A stretch of 64,000 bases of DNA from Sphaerimonospora sp050942215 (GTDB lineage: Bacteria > Actinomycetota > Actinomycetes > Streptosporangiales > Streptosporangiaceae), in NCBI RefSeq assembly GCF_050942215.1, contig NZ_CP192056.1:2542001-2606000 (forward strand). Reading direction: 5' to 3'. Numbering within the stretch: the stretch's first letter is position 1; the number at the start of each line of letters is the position of its first letter. Positions 7,258-15,699 of this stretch are shown in pieces. The notes beneath the pieces were generated by a model. The model had not been told where the DNA came from. It searched no databases and worked only from the letters and a program-made list of their open reading frames with translations. The position numbers and the translations under genes are program-made.

Positions 7258-8514
7258 TCAGCGGGTCGGGTCGAAGTCCAGCAGGGCGGCGGGCGGCTTG
7301 CCGGTGACGATCTGCTCGGCGAGCGCGCGCCCGGTGACCGGCCCCTGGGTGACGCCCCACATGCCGTGGCCGCCGGCGACGTAGATTCCCGGCACGGCGG
7401 TGGCGCCGATGAGGGGCTTGCCGTCGGGGGTGACGGGCCGGGGGCCGACCCACAGGTCGGTCATCGCGTCCCAGTCGACTCCGGACAGCAGCGGCCTGGC
7501 CGACCTGACGATCGCGTCGATCCGCCGATGCACCAGCGGGTGGTCGGGCCCGCGGAACTCCATCGTTCCGGCGACCCGGAGCTTGCCCTGGTAGGGCGTG
7601 CAGGCCACCCGCACGGCGGGCAGGTAGATCGGCCCGCGCACGGGTTCCGCCGTCGGCACGGTGAAGGAGTAGCCGCGACCGGCGCGTACCGGCACCCGCA
7701 CGCCCCACTCCCCGCCGAGCCGGTTCAGCCAGGCGCCGGTGGCCAGGACGACGGCGTCGGCCGTGACCGAGTCTCCGGTGCTCGACACCACGGTCAGCCG
7801 GCCGGTCCCGGGACGGACCGCGGTGACCTCGAAGCCGGGCCGGATCTCGGCGCCGCGGGCGGCGACGGCGCGGCCCAGCGAGTGGGTGAACTCCCCGGGG
7901 TCGATGTAGCGCTGCCCCTCCAGCCGGATGCCGGCCCGCACCCGCGGGGAGATCTGCGGCAGCAGCGCGCCGAGCTCGTCACCCTTGAACGCGGTGTACT
8001 CGATCTTCAGCCCCGACTCGTTGATCCGCCGCAACTCGTGCAGCAGACCCACGGCCTGGCGCTCGGTCTCGAAAGCCGCCATGATCGGCGCGTCGATCGT
8101 GGGCGCCTCGACGCCGTTCGACGTGAGCACGTCGAACGCCTCCAGGCATTCGTCGTTGAGCGGGATGTTGGCCCGTACCGCACTGCCCCAGGACTTCCAG
8201 GTGCAGTTCAGGGCGAACCGGGTGAGGAATGCCCACAGCCCGGGGTCGGGGGTGGCCGGCACGTGCAGCGGGGCGTTCGGGTTGAGCAGGGAGCTCAGAC
8301 CGTAACGCAGGACGCCGGGCTCGTTCAGCGGGATGGCCAGCCCCGGGGAGAGCCAGCCGGCGTTGCCCCACGACGCGCCGGCGGCCACGCCGTCCCGGTC
8401 GACCACGGTGACGTCCACGCCGTGCTCCTGCAGGAACCACGCGGTGGACAGCCCGACCACACCGGCGCCGATCACTACCGCTGTACGCGGCTCACGGTCT
8501 GTACCCATCGTCAC
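7258..8514 (-). CDS. FAD-dependent oxidoreductase of the DadA / D-amino-acid dehydrogenase type
   Basis: Flavoenzyme of 418 residues in the DAO superfamily, which oxidises amino acids or secondary amines. The FAD Rossmann motif GAGVVG is at 16-21, followed by VTVVDRDGVAAGASWGNAGW, where the SWGNAG stretch is typical of DadA-like proteins. The C-terminal FAD contact region is WVGPRPVTPDGKPLIG and VAGGHGMWGVTQGPVTG. D-amino acid, hydroxyproline or related substrates are possible; the sequence alone does not decide. It follows a PucR-family regulator gene on the same strand with a 121-bp gap holding two dyad sites, so that regulator probably controls it. Confidence 0.82.
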   Translation of the reverse strand: MTMGTDREPRTAVVIGAGVVGLSTAWFLQEHGVDVTVVDRDGVAAGASWGNAGWLSPGLAIPLNEPGVLRYGLSSLLNPNAPLHVPATPDPGLWAFLTRFALNCTWKSWGSAVRANIPLNDECLEAFDVLTSNGVEAPTIDAPIMAAFETERQAVGLLHELRRINESGLKIEYTAFKGDELGALLPQISPRVRAGIRLEGQRYIDPGEFTHSLGRAVAARGAEIRPGFEVTAVRPGTGRLTVVSSTGDSVTADAVVLATGAWLNRLGGEWGVRVPVRAGRGYSFTVPTAEPVRGPIYLPAVRVACTPYQGKLRVAGTMEFRGPDHPLVHRRIDAIVRSARPLLSGVDWDAMTDLWVGPRPVTPDGKPLIGATAVPGIYVAGGHGMWGVTQGPVTGRALAEQIVTGKPPAALLDFDPTR

Positions 8515-8578
8515 TTTTCTCCGCCTATATCATTCTCCGCCTTCCCCCGAGGATCGCTCGTGCGCGGGGGTGATGTGC

Positions 8579-8626
8579 TGTCCGCGCCGGACAAGCGCGA
8601 CCCCGGTCTTTGTCATGCCCGGACAA
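8579..8626. promoter_or_regulatory. Two dyad sites, candidate PucR-family operators
   Basis: TGTCCG-N3-CGGACA at 8579-8593 and TTGTC-N7-GACAA at 8610-8626, both in the short gap between the regulator gene and the oxidoreductase gene. Their common TTGTCC word and location suggest binding by the neighbouring PucR-type protein. Confidence 0.4.
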
Positions 8627-8635
8627 TCACCGGTA

Positions 8636-10180
8636 TCAGGGACGGCCGTCCTGGTGCACGGCCAGCGCGATGATCATGGCCAGGCGCTTCTCCGGCACGT
8701 CGAGCCGCAGGTTGGTGATCTCGGCCATCTTCCTGAGCCGGTAGCGCACGGTGTTCGGATGGACGCCGAGGCGGTCGGCGGCGGTCGGCAGGTCGCCCTG
8801 CGCCTCCAGCCAGGCGCGCAATGTCGCGATGTAGCGTGTGCCGCGCTGGGTGTCGTACCGGGTGAGGTCGGCGACCGGCCCGCGCGCCGGGGCGCGTCCC
8901 GAGGCGGCCGCCGCCCGGAGACGCTGCATCAGGATCTCGTCCCAGGACTCGTCGTAGACGACGGCCGGCGTCCTGCCGGTCCTGGAGGCGTGCAGGGCGA
9001 GGCTCTCGTCGGCCTCCTGTCTGCCGGCGGGGAGCTGGGCGGGCTCGGCCGCCGCGCCGATGCCGGCGTACACGGTGACCTGCCTCGGCAGGACGCTCGT
9101 GATCGAGGTGAGCCATTCGCGTGCCGGGGCGGCGTCGGCGGCGCAGGGGAGCACGGTGTAGAGGGTGTTGCCGAACAGCGCGCTGCGCCCGGGACGCGAC
9201 CAGCCGAAGCCGGTGGTGGCGCGCTCGTAGGCGAGCAGGATCGCGGCGTGCCGCTCGTCGGCGACGTGCGCCTGCAGTGCGATCACCCGGAACTGCCCCC
9301 CGGGCAGGCCGAGCCGGCTGACCACCGCGAGGGCGTCGGCCGTACCCTCCAGCAGTTGGATGACGAGGTCGGACTCGACCTGTCGTTCCAGATCGGCGCT
9401 GACCCGGGAGCGCAGCAGGTGCAGCGCCACGGCACGCGCGCCGTCGCCCAGGACGGTCCGGTGCGCCTGCGACAGCGGCCGTTCGCACTCGACCCAGATC
9501 GATCCCAGCAGCTCGCGCCCGGCCCGTACGGCGATCACCATGCGGCCGCGCAGCCCGTGCCGCGGCGAGGGCTCGACGAACAGCGGCTCGTCGGAGGCGC
9601 GCAGGTGCGCGAAGACGCCCTTGCGCTCCAGCAGGCGGTGCATGGCGTCCGGCACCCGCCGGCCCAGGATGGTCTCCAGGCGCACCGGGTCGGCCGACTG
9701 CTGAGCACGGGAGTAGGCCAGGACCCGGGACATCTGGTCCTCGATCGTCACGGGGGAGCCGATCTCGGCGGCGAGCCTGTCGGCGAAGGCGAACAGATCG
9801 GTCGGCCCCCGCCCGGCGTCGGTCTCCCTGCCTTCGAGCACCAGGCCGTACACCACGCCGAAGAGCTGGCTCCAGGACACCGCGGGCTCCACGAGCAGCA
9901 CCGCGATCCCGCCGTCGCGCGCCTGCGCCAGCGCGCCCTCGTCGAGCGGCGGGGTCCCGCGCACCAGCACCGCGGCCGCGCGGGCCTCCCGGGCGAGCCG
10001 TACGGCGTCCGCCGCCGACTCCACGCCGACCGAAAGGAACACGTCGCCGGTCGCCGGGCGCGGATCGGTCGGGTCGTGCACGACCACGCTGCCCAGCGCC
10101 ACGTCGCGGGAGGCGGGGGCACAGCACAGCCGGGCCCCGTAGCCGCCGAGGACGTTCACCAGCCGGTCCAGCTTCAGCAT
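8636..10180 (-). CDS. PucR-family transcriptional regulator
   Basis: Regulator of 514 residues with the PucR layout: an N-terminal purine-catabolism-like sensor domain (residues about 1-120), a central GGDEF-like CdaR region (about 270-400) and a C-terminal PucR helix-turn-helix at about 450-505 containing LPTAADRLGVHPNTVRYRLR. Proteins of this type sit beside amino-acid or purine catabolic genes and activate them in response to substrate; proline-responsive PutR of streptomycetes is an example. Here the target is most likely the downstream FAD oxidoreductase. The start ATG at 10180 is the first in frame. Confidence 0.87.
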   Translation of the reverse strand: MLKLDRLVNVLGGYGARLCCAPASRDVALGSVVVHDPTDPRPATGDVFLSVGVESAADAVRLAREARAAAVLVRGTPPLDEGALAQARDGGIAVLLVEPAVSWSQLFGVVYGLVLEGRETDAGRGPTDLFAFADRLAAEIGSPVTIEDQMSRVLAYSRAQQSADPVRLETILGRRVPDAMHRLLERKGVFAHLRASDEPLFVEPSPRHGLRGRMVIAVRAGRELLGSIWVECERPLSQAHRTVLGDGARAVALHLLRSRVSADLERQVESDLVIQLLEGTADALAVVSRLGLPGGQFRVIALQAHVADERHAAILLAYERATTGFGWSRPGRSALFGNTLYTVLPCAADAAPAREWLTSITSVLPRQVTVYAGIGAAAEPAQLPAGRQEADESLALHASRTGRTPAVVYDESWDEILMQRLRAAAASGRAPARGPVADLTRYDTQRGTRYIATLRAWLEAQGDLPTAADRLGVHPNTVRYRLRKMAEITNLRLDVPEKRLAMIIALAVHQDGRP

Positions 10181-10213
10181 CTGCCGACCTCACCTGTCTC
10201 GAGGCCTCGCCTC

Positions 10214-10219
10214 ATGCTA
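10214..10219 (-). promoter_or_regulatory. Candidate -10 box of the pucR-family gene
   Basis: Minus-strand TAGCAT, 33 bases before the ATG at 10180. The 166-bp divergent region towards the methylase gene holds no other clear signal apart from the leader described next. Confidence 0.4.
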
Positions 10220-10314
10220 ACGGCGGCCGGCGAGGCGCCGCGCACGCGAAGCGGCGGCCGATCCCGATTCTCCTGGTGCGCGTGGCCGGGACATCACCTG
10301 GCATGCTGGTGCCC

Positions 10315-10347
10315 ATGAGAGGTTTCCCCGCGAGGACGGCCCCCTGA
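10315..10347 (+). CDS. Possible 10-residue leader peptide coupled to the methylase gene
   Basis: ATG at 10315 starts MRGFPARTAP and the TGA (10345-10347) shares its A with the methylase ATG (TGATG). A -10-like CATGCT lies seven bases before this ATG, the same spacing as the leaderless starts elsewhere in the window. The methylase ATG itself has only a distant GAGGA, so reinitiation after the leader could drive its translation. Speculative. Confidence 0.3.
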   Translation: MRGFPARTAP

Positions 10348-12299
10348 TGCGTGACGACGTCCTGGTGAACGCCGCCGACATCGCCCGGATCGCGGACGTC
10401 GGCCGGGCCGCCGTCAGCAACTGGCGCAAGCGGTTCGACGACTTCCCCCAGCCGGTCGGCGGGACGGCCAGCAGCCCGTCCTTCTCCCTCGCGGAGATCG
10501 AGCAGTGGCTGCGCAAGCACGACAGGTACGTCGAGGTGCCGCCCATCGAACGGGTCTGGCAGCGGCTGCGGACCGCCGGCGACGACCTCCGCCTGGGCGA
10601 CATGGTCGTCTACACCGGGGCGTTCCTGCTCTTCCTGCTGCGTGATCCCGCCGCCTGGCGCAAGCTCGCCGGTCTCACCGACGACGAGATGGCGTCGCGG
10701 CTGCCCGGCGCCGTCGCCGCCGCTGTGCCGGAACCGCCCGGCGAGCTGCCGCACGACGATCTCGGCATGGACCCGTCGCTGATCAGGGCCATCGCCGAGC
10801 TGGGCGAGGAGGAGGGGCCGGCCGTCGCCTTCGACGCGATCTGCGCGCGTTACATCGACGTACACGCCCGCCGGCTGCTCGCCACCCCGGAACCCGTGGG
10901 AGCGTTGATGGCCCGGCTCGCCGCCACCGCGGGGAAGACCGTCCTCGACCCCTCCTGCGGCATCGGCACGCTCCTGCTCGCCTCGGACGCGTCCCGGGCG
11001 CTCGGCCAGGACGTCAACGGGACGGCCGCCCGCCTGACCGCGGTCAGACTGCTGCTGCAGGGAATCGACGCGGTCGTACGCGACGGCGACTCGCTGCGGG
11101 CCGACGCCTTCCCCGACGAGCTGGTCGACGCGGTCGTCTGCAACCCGCCGTTCAACGACCGCGGCTGGGGATACGAGGAGCTGACCAGCGATCCGCGCTG
11201 GGAGTACGGCCTGCCGCCGCGCGGGGAGTCGGAGCTGGCCTGGGTGCAGCACTGCCTGTCCCACGTCCGCCCCGGTGGGCTCGTCGTCATCATGATGCCG
11301 GGCGTCGCGTCCAGCCGCAGATCGGGCCGCCGCGTCCGCGGCAACCTGCTCAGAGCCGGGGCGCTGCGCGCCGTCGTCACCCTGTCGGCCGGCGCGGCCC
11401 CCGCCTCCAGCGGAGCTCCGGACCTGTGGGTGCTGCGGCGGCCCGAGGTCGGCGAGCCGCCCGCCTCCGACGTGCTCATGGTCAACGCCGGAGACGACCT
11501 CGCCGCGGTGGAGGCCGCCTGGCGGGCGTACACGAGCCGTACGGCAACCGGGTCGCGTGCGCTGCCCGCGGCGAGCCGTGCGGTGCGGATCATCGACCTG
11601 CTCGACGAGGAGGTGGCGCTCACCCCCGCCCACCGGGTGAGCCGCCAGACCCGGTCGGAGCCGTTCACCGCGGTGCGCGGGCGAGCCGGGGAGGCGATCT
11701 CCCGGCTGGAGGTCCCGAACCTGACCCCGCTGCCGGTACAGCGCGAGCTGCCGATGACGAGCATCGGCGAGCTGTCCAGGGCGGGGGTCGTGACCATCGC
11801 CCAGGGCCCGCTCAGGCCGGCGGCTGAGGACGGCGACCTGCCCGTGCTGACCGTCGAGGACCTGGTGCGCGGCCGGCCCCCGAGCGGGCGCACCCGCGAC
11901 GAGCAGGGCCTGGTGCTCACCCGGGAGGGGGACGTCGTCGCCCCGCTCATCCCCGGAGAGAACACGCCGGCGCGCGTCGTGGCGGCGGGCCCCGCAGCGG
12001 TGCTCGGCCCCCGGCTGCTGCTGTTCCGGGTGGATCCGGAGCGGCTCGACCCCTACTATCTGGCCGGCTGCCTGCGCGTCACCGGCGAGACCAGCGTGCG
12101 GCTCGGCTCCTCCGTACGGATGGATCCCCGCCGGGCGCGGCTGCCCCGGCTGCCGATCGAGGAGCAGCGGGAGTACGGCGAGGCCTTCCGGCGGCTGCTC
12201 GCCTACGAGGACGCGGTCCGCGAGCTGGAGCGGGCCAGCGACGATCTCCTCCGGGTCGGATTCGAGGGCCTGCTCGACGGCACGCTCCACCCGGAATGA
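10347..12299 (+). CDS. N-6 adenine DNA methylase with N-terminal HTH and specificity-like C-terminus
   Basis: Protein of 650 residues that probably methylates adenine in DNA. The first 60 residues look like a helix-turn-helix (NAADIARIADVGRAAVSNWR). The HsdM-type methylase core follows, with the AdoMet motif DPSCGIGTLLL at 201-211 and the catalytic NPPF at 266-269. The last 170 residues resemble a type I specificity unit: a target-recognition-like region and an ending LPRLPIEEQREYGEAFRRLL with a helical tail. No restriction subunit or separate hsdS gene is nearby, so it looks like a stand-alone methylase that carries its own specificity part. Related proteins are known in actinomycetes; its role could be epigenetic regulation or phage defence. 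Recognition sequence unknown. Confidence 0.85.
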   Translation: MRDDVLVNAADIARIADVGRAAVSNWRKRFDDFPQPVGGTASSPSFSLAEIEQWLRKHDRYVEVPPIERVWQRLRTAGDDLRLGDMVVYTGAFLLFLLRDPAAWRKLAGLTDDEMASRLPGAVAAAVPEPPGELPHDDLGMDPSLIRAIAELGEEEGPAVAFDAICARYIDVHARRLLATPEPVGALMARLAATAGKTVLDPSCGIGTLLLASDASRALGQDVNGTAARLTAVRLLLQGIDAVVRDGDSLRADAFPDELVDAVVCNPPFNDRGWGYEELTSDPRWEYGLPPRGESELAWVQHCLSHVRPGGLVVIMMPGVASSRRSGRRVRGNLLRAGALRAVVTLSAGAAPASSGAPDLWVLRRPEVGEPPASDVLMVNAGDDLAAVEAAWRAYTSRTATGSRALPAASRAVRIIDLLDEEVALTPAHRVSRQTRSEPFTAVRGRAGEAISRLEVPNLTPLPVQRELPMTSIGELSRAGVVTIAQGPLRPAAEDGDLPVLTVEDLVRGRPPSGRTRDEQGLVLTREGDVVAPLIPGENTPARVVAAGPAAVLGPRLLLFRVDPERLDPYYLAGCLRVTGETSVRLGSSVRMDPRRARLPRLPIEEQREYGEAFRRLLAYEDAVRELERASDDLLRVGFEGLLDGTLHPE

Positions 12300-12546
12300 C
12301 CCGTTCACCCGCTCGGTGAGCCGCCCATGACGGCCGGGGGGTGGCTTCGCCGTCTCCCGCGCGGGTGCGCGCCATGTCTATGTCCCGCCGGGGAAGTTCC
12401 CTCTGACGATGACGGGACATGCCGGGGTGAGGAATCCGCCGCCGCCGTACGCGGCGGAGTCGCGCGCGGCGCTCGACCGCGCCGTCGCCGGCGACGAATC
12501 GTCCGCCGGTCGCTGGGTAGAGCCGAGCGCATGGGGGGTGATTACC

Positions 12547-13785
12547 ATGCGCATGGGTGACCGATCAGGACATGGGCGGTTGGACGGGTACATCACGGTG
12601 ATCGAACGGGGGCCGTCGCTGTCGCGTACCGCCGGCGCGGCCGGTCTGGGCGCGTGCGCAGGGGCGCTGGCCGAATACCTCCTCGATCCGGACCTCGGCC
12701 GGACCCGCCGCGCCCGCTTACGCGACAAGGGCGTGCACGTCGTGCACCGGTCGAGGGGCGGCATCGGCATCCTCGGCCGGGATCTCGGCAATCGAAGCCG
12801 GGGCGCGGTCGCGGGCGTCCGCTACCGCATCCTGGGCAGGCACGTCGACGACCGGGTGCTGTCCGAACGCGTGCGCGCCGAGTTGGGCCGGCATGTCAGC
12901 CATCCGCACGCGGTGGAGGTCCACGTCGACGGGGGCCAGGTGACCCTCGCCGGTCACGTGCTCGAACGGGAGACCCGCCGGGCCTGCCGGGCGGTGGCGC
13001 GCATTCCCGGCGTCAGGGGCGTCGATGCGGACTGGACCGTACATCACGACACCGAGGGAGTGATCCAGCTGCAGGGGGGCGGGCGGCCCAGAGAGCGCGT
13101 GCCCGAGATCTTCCAGCAGTGCTGGTCGCCGACGGCGAGGTTCTTCGCCGGGGCGGCGGCCGCGACCACCTGGGGGATGGCGGGGCGGCTGCCGAAGCCG
13201 CTGGCCTGGACGGTAAGGGCCGGCTGCGCCGTCCTGGCCGCCCGCGCTGCCACGAACCTCCCGCTGAAGCGGCTCAGCGGGATCGGGGCCGGCCGGCACG
13301 CGATCGACATCGAGGACGCGATCACGGTCGCCGCGCCGGCCGAGGACGTGTGGCCGCTGCTCAGCGATTACAGCGTCTTCGCCAAATGCATGCCCGACGT
13401 CCTGGAGGTACGGCGCTCCGCCGACGGGCGGCGCTCCCAGTGGGTGATCTCCGGACCGGCCGGGGTGCCCGTCGGCTTCGAGGCGACCGAGATCAACCGC
13501 GAGGAGGGGCGGGAGATCTCCTGGCGGACCACCGAGAGCAGGCTCATCGCCCACACGGGCACGCTGCGGCTCACGGCCGAGGGGGCCGACCACTGCCGGA
13601 TCGAGGTACGGCTCGCCTACAACCCGGTGATCGGCGCGGTCGGGCACGCGATGGCGGCGCTGCTCGGGGCGGACCCGGCCAGGAAGCTGCGGCAGGACCT
13701 GATGCGGCTGAAGTCGCTCATCGAGACGGGCAGGCCGCTGGCCGGCACGGTCTCCAGTGAGGAGCGCGGGCACGGTCTCCAGTGA
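12547..13785 (+). CDS. BON-domain and SRPBCC-domain membrane-associated protein
   Basis: Protein of 412 residues from the ATG at 12547, chosen because GGGGGG lies eight bases upstream; longer in-frame starts lack this. Near the N-terminus is a small hydrophobic stretch (TAGAAGLGACAGALAEYLL) followed by a basic DPDLGRTRRARLRDK, then a BON domain at about residues 102-166 (phospholipid- or matrix-binding fold), a hydrophobic segment near 195-240, and a polyketide-cyclase/dehydrase-like SRPBCC domain at about 252-396 starting IEDAITVAAPAEDVWPLLSD. The pairing is typical of actinomycete proteins thought to act at the envelope or in stress. Function unknown. A 25-bp tandem duplication forms its 3' end. 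Confidence 0.8.
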   Translation: MRMGDRSGHGRLDGYITVIERGPSLSRTAGAAGLGACAGALAEYLLDPDLGRTRRARLRDKGVHVVHRSRGGIGILGRDLGNRSRGAVAGVRYRILGRHVDDRVLSERVRAELGRHVSHPHAVEVHVDGGQVTLAGHVLERETRRACRAVARIPGVRGVDADWTVHHDTEGVIQLQGGGRPRERVPEIFQQCWSPTARFFAGAAAATTWGMAGRLPKPLAWTVRAGCAVLAARAATNLPLKRLSGIGAGRHAIDIEDAITVAAPAEDVWPLLSDYSVFAKCMPDVLEVRRSADGRRSQWVISGPAGVPVGFEATEINREEGREISWRTTESRLIAHTGTLRLTAEGADHCRIEVRLAYNPVIGAVGHAMAALLGADPARKLRQDLMRLKSLIETGRPLAGTVSSEERGHGLQ

Positions 13786-13794
13786 GGAGCGCGG
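13745..13794 (+). repeat. Perfect 25-bp tandem duplication at a gene end
   Basis: Two identical 25-bp units at 13745-13769 and 13770-13794 (each containing CACGGTCTCCAGTGAGGAGC). Because 25 is not a multiple of three, the second unit is read in another frame and supplies the stop codon of the BON/SRPBCC gene. Without the copy the protein would end about two residues after EERG. Confidence 0.9.
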
Positions 13795-13958
13795 GCCGTG
13801 ACGCGCCCGGCGGCTCCGGGAGCGAACCGGCCCCGGACACCGCCCCCGTCCACGGTCAGGCGGCGTGGCCCGTGTGCCCCCGGACGCATCGCGCGATCCT
13901 CCTGAGCGAGGCCGACGTCGCCGTGCTCGAATCGTGGAGGAGTCATCCCCGTCCGTGA
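13782..13958 (+). CDS. Possible small protein, 58 residues
   Basis: GTG at 13782 overlaps the stop of the BON/SRPBCC gene by four bases (GTGA) and opens a frame to TGA at 13956-13958. Third codon positions are G/C-rich as in real genes here, and the end (HRAILLSEADVAVLESWR) has the look of an amphipathic helix. I recognise no family. The overlap is partly produced by the 25-bp duplication, so this may be chance. Apart from it, the stretch 13786-14063 holds nothing I can support. Confidence 0.25.
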   Translation: MRSAGRDAPGGSGSEPAPDTAPVHGQAAWPVCPRTHRAILLSEADVAVLESWRSHPRP

Positions 13959-14076
13959 TCGGGGCGCCGAGGGTCGGCGGGACTTGGCGTGGTCTGGAGA
14001 CAGCGAGCAGAGGATCTCCGCGGAGCGGTCTTCGCCCCTGAGCGGTCAAGACCGTCTCGAGCGTACGCTGACGACC

Positions 14077-14301
14077 ATGGGGGGCACCGTCAGGCTGACC
14101 GCGACCGTCACCTCGGACGACGAGGGCCTGTACTGCGCGCGGTGCGTGCAGGTGGAGGTCGCGGCGGAGGGCGGCACGATCGACGAGGCCGTCGCCCGGC
14201 TGCGCGAGGCCCTCGTGTCGTACTTCCGGCACCGGCCCCTGCCCGAGGTCTCGTCCCAGCCGCCGATCGTCATGCCGATCGAGATCCGGCTGCCGGACTG
14301 A
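14077..14301 (+). CDS. HicB-like small protein (solitary)
   Basis: Protein of 74 residues starting MGGTVRLTATVTSDDEGLY, with the HicB-type partial RNase H fold pattern: strands, then ARCVQVEVAAEGGTIDEAV and helix ARLREALVSYF. In toxin-antitoxin loci HicB neutralises the HicA mRNA interferase, but no HicA-like frame is present on either side, so this is probably one of the solitary HicB-like proteins common in actinomycetes. The start is supported by a -10-like TACGCT at 14064-14069, seven bases before the ATG, suggesting a leaderless message. Confidence 0.7.
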   Translation: MGGTVRLTATVTSDDEGLYCARCVQVEVAAEGGTIDEAVARLREALVSYFRHRPLPEVSSQPPIVMPIEIRLPD

Positions 14302-14582
14302 CCCGGACGCGCTCGGGCCTGAGGACGAACCCGCTCGCCGTACGTGCCGGCATCCGTCACGGGCCGACCCGCCCGCTGCCCGATCACCCTCGCGCGGACG
14401 ATGTACGACCCGGCGCTGCGGCGCAGGCCGGGCGTAGCCGATGTGCGGGAGCGGCGTGTTGCCGGGCGGCGGCATGCGCCGGGCCCGCCCGGCCGATGCC
14501 GGGAGGAAACGGCGGGCTCGGTGTGCGCGAACCAGGCCGCGGTTTGTAGATCTTTGCGGGATGAAGCGCCTGATCCTCAGGT

Positions 14583-14671
14583 TTGACCCGACATTGAGCG
14601 TCGGAGACATGATCATCCACCACGGGCCGCTTAGCGTCTTGCTCGTACCTTCCACGACATCGGGGGAGTCC
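14583..14671 (+). promoter_or_regulatory. Upstream region 1 of the MPIC-type gene pair
   Basis: Begins with TTGACC (14583-14588) and runs to the GGGGGAG ribosome site. It aligns without gaps for most of its length with 16514-16604 upstream of the second MPIC-type gene; in the 27 bases after TTGACC 20 are identical, and the CTTA(G/A)CGTCTTGC...GTACC stretch is also shared. A possible -10 is TACCTT about 30 bases before the ATG. The rest of the 370-bp gap (14302-14582) shows nothing clear. Confidence 0.6.
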
Positions 14672-15511
14672 ATGCCTATCTGCACTGCCATACTCGCAGC
14701 CGCCCTGTTCGCCGCCCCGGCCGCCGCCACACCACAGGAAGCGGGTCCGGGCGACGTCAACAGCAACTCCGATCCCTACAGCAGCCAGATGTACGGGGCG
14801 CCGCAGTTCGGAATGCAGCCGCCGTGGCTGCAGCAGGCCGGCGCGCAGCAGCCGCAGCAGAACCAGAGCACGATGCAGCAGCCGGGCATGATGCAGCCCG
14901 GCATGACCCAGCCGGGCATGATGCAGCCCGGCATGACCCAGCCGGGCATGATGCAGCCCGGCATGACCCAGCCCGGCATCGCTGAGCAGCCGGGCATGAT
15001 GCAGCAGCCGGGCGCGATGCAGCCCGGTACGGCACAGCAGCCGGGCATGATGCAGCCGGCGATGTTCCAGCCGATGCAGCCGCCGTGGCTGCAGGAGGCC
15101 GGGACGCAGCAGCAGCAGCAGCCCCAGCAGCCGCAGCAGGAAGGGGGCCAGCAGCAGGCGCCGCAGCAGCAGGAGGACGCGGAGGACGACGGCCCGGCCT
15201 TCATGTTCCAGCCGCCGGCCAACAGCACCTCCAACGCGGCGCCCGCGACCGCGGGGGGTCCGCAGGCGGCGGTGCAGGAGAAGTCCGACGACGACTTCTT
15301 CCCCGGGCGCTTCACCTTCCCCGCGGAGTGGGGCCGGAGCGGGCGCGACGCGAAGGGGCAGGACCTCGTCATCAACCCGACGGCCGACATGTCGAAGCCG
15401 GGCAAGCAGTCGGTCGAGATGCCCGAGGTCAAGGGGCACCAGGTGGCGAAGTCGTGGCCCTCGTTCGGCTGGGGCGCGCGTAAGGGCGCTCAGCACCGGG
15501 CATCGCGTTGA
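14672..15511 (+). CDS. Gln/Pro/Met-rich exported-type protein of unknown function (MPIC paralogue 1)
   Basis: A 279-residue protein starting MPICTAILAAALFAAPAAA, which looks like a short signal peptide but lacks the usual positive charges. The start at 14672 has GGGGGAG upstream and is the same as in its paralogue at 16605. The mature part is low-complexity: MQPPWLQQAGAQQ at 48-60, three perfect PGMMQPGMTQ decapeptides at 71-100, more PGMM/MQPG units to about 131, a second MQPPWLQEAGTQQ at 135-147, a polyglutamine stretch, then an acidic patch and a less biased tail (FFPGRFTFPAEWGRSG and SWPSFGWGARKG). I recognise no domain. It may be a surface or spore/hyphal matrix protein, but that is a guess. 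Confidence 0.7.
   Translation: MPICTAILAAALFAAPAAATPQEAGPGDVNSNSDPYSSQMYGAPQFGMQPPWLQQAGAQQPQQNQSTMQQPGMMQPGMTQPGMMQPGMTQPGMMQPGMTQPGIAEQPGMMQQPGAMQPGTAQQPGMMQPAMFQPMQPPWLQEAGTQQQQQPQQPQQEGGQQQAPQQQEDAEDDGPAFMFQPPANSTSNAAPATAGGPQAAVQEKSDDDFFPGRFTFPAEWGRSGRDAKGQDLVINPTADMSKPGKQSVEMPEVKGHQVAKSWPSFGWGARKGAQHRASR
14881..14970 (+). repeat. Three perfect 30-bp tandem repeats inside a coding region
   Basis: Units at 14881-14910, 14911-14940 and 14941-14970 are identical and each encodes ten residues of the PGMMQPGMTQ motif. Partial units follow to about 15060. Identity at the DNA level suggests recent slippage expansion. Confidence 0.9.
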
Positions 15512-15699
15512 TCCACCTGCCGATCGGCTGATCGACGCGTGAGTTCCACGGCCCGCGGGCGGCAGGCATCGCCGGTTCCTTTCCGCACCCTTACGCCTGT
15601 CACCCGCGGGCCGGCGGGCGTCACCTTCCTTCTGTCCCGCTACGAGGGAGGTCCAATTCCTCCTCTGCCTGAGCGCAGGGGACTCCTCGGAGGTATCTG

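Noticed and set aside
14302..14582. HicA toxin partner for the HicB-like gene
   Set aside because: Frames on both strands lack the HicA fold pattern (Gly-His motif and dsRNA-binding-like core); composition suggests non-coding.
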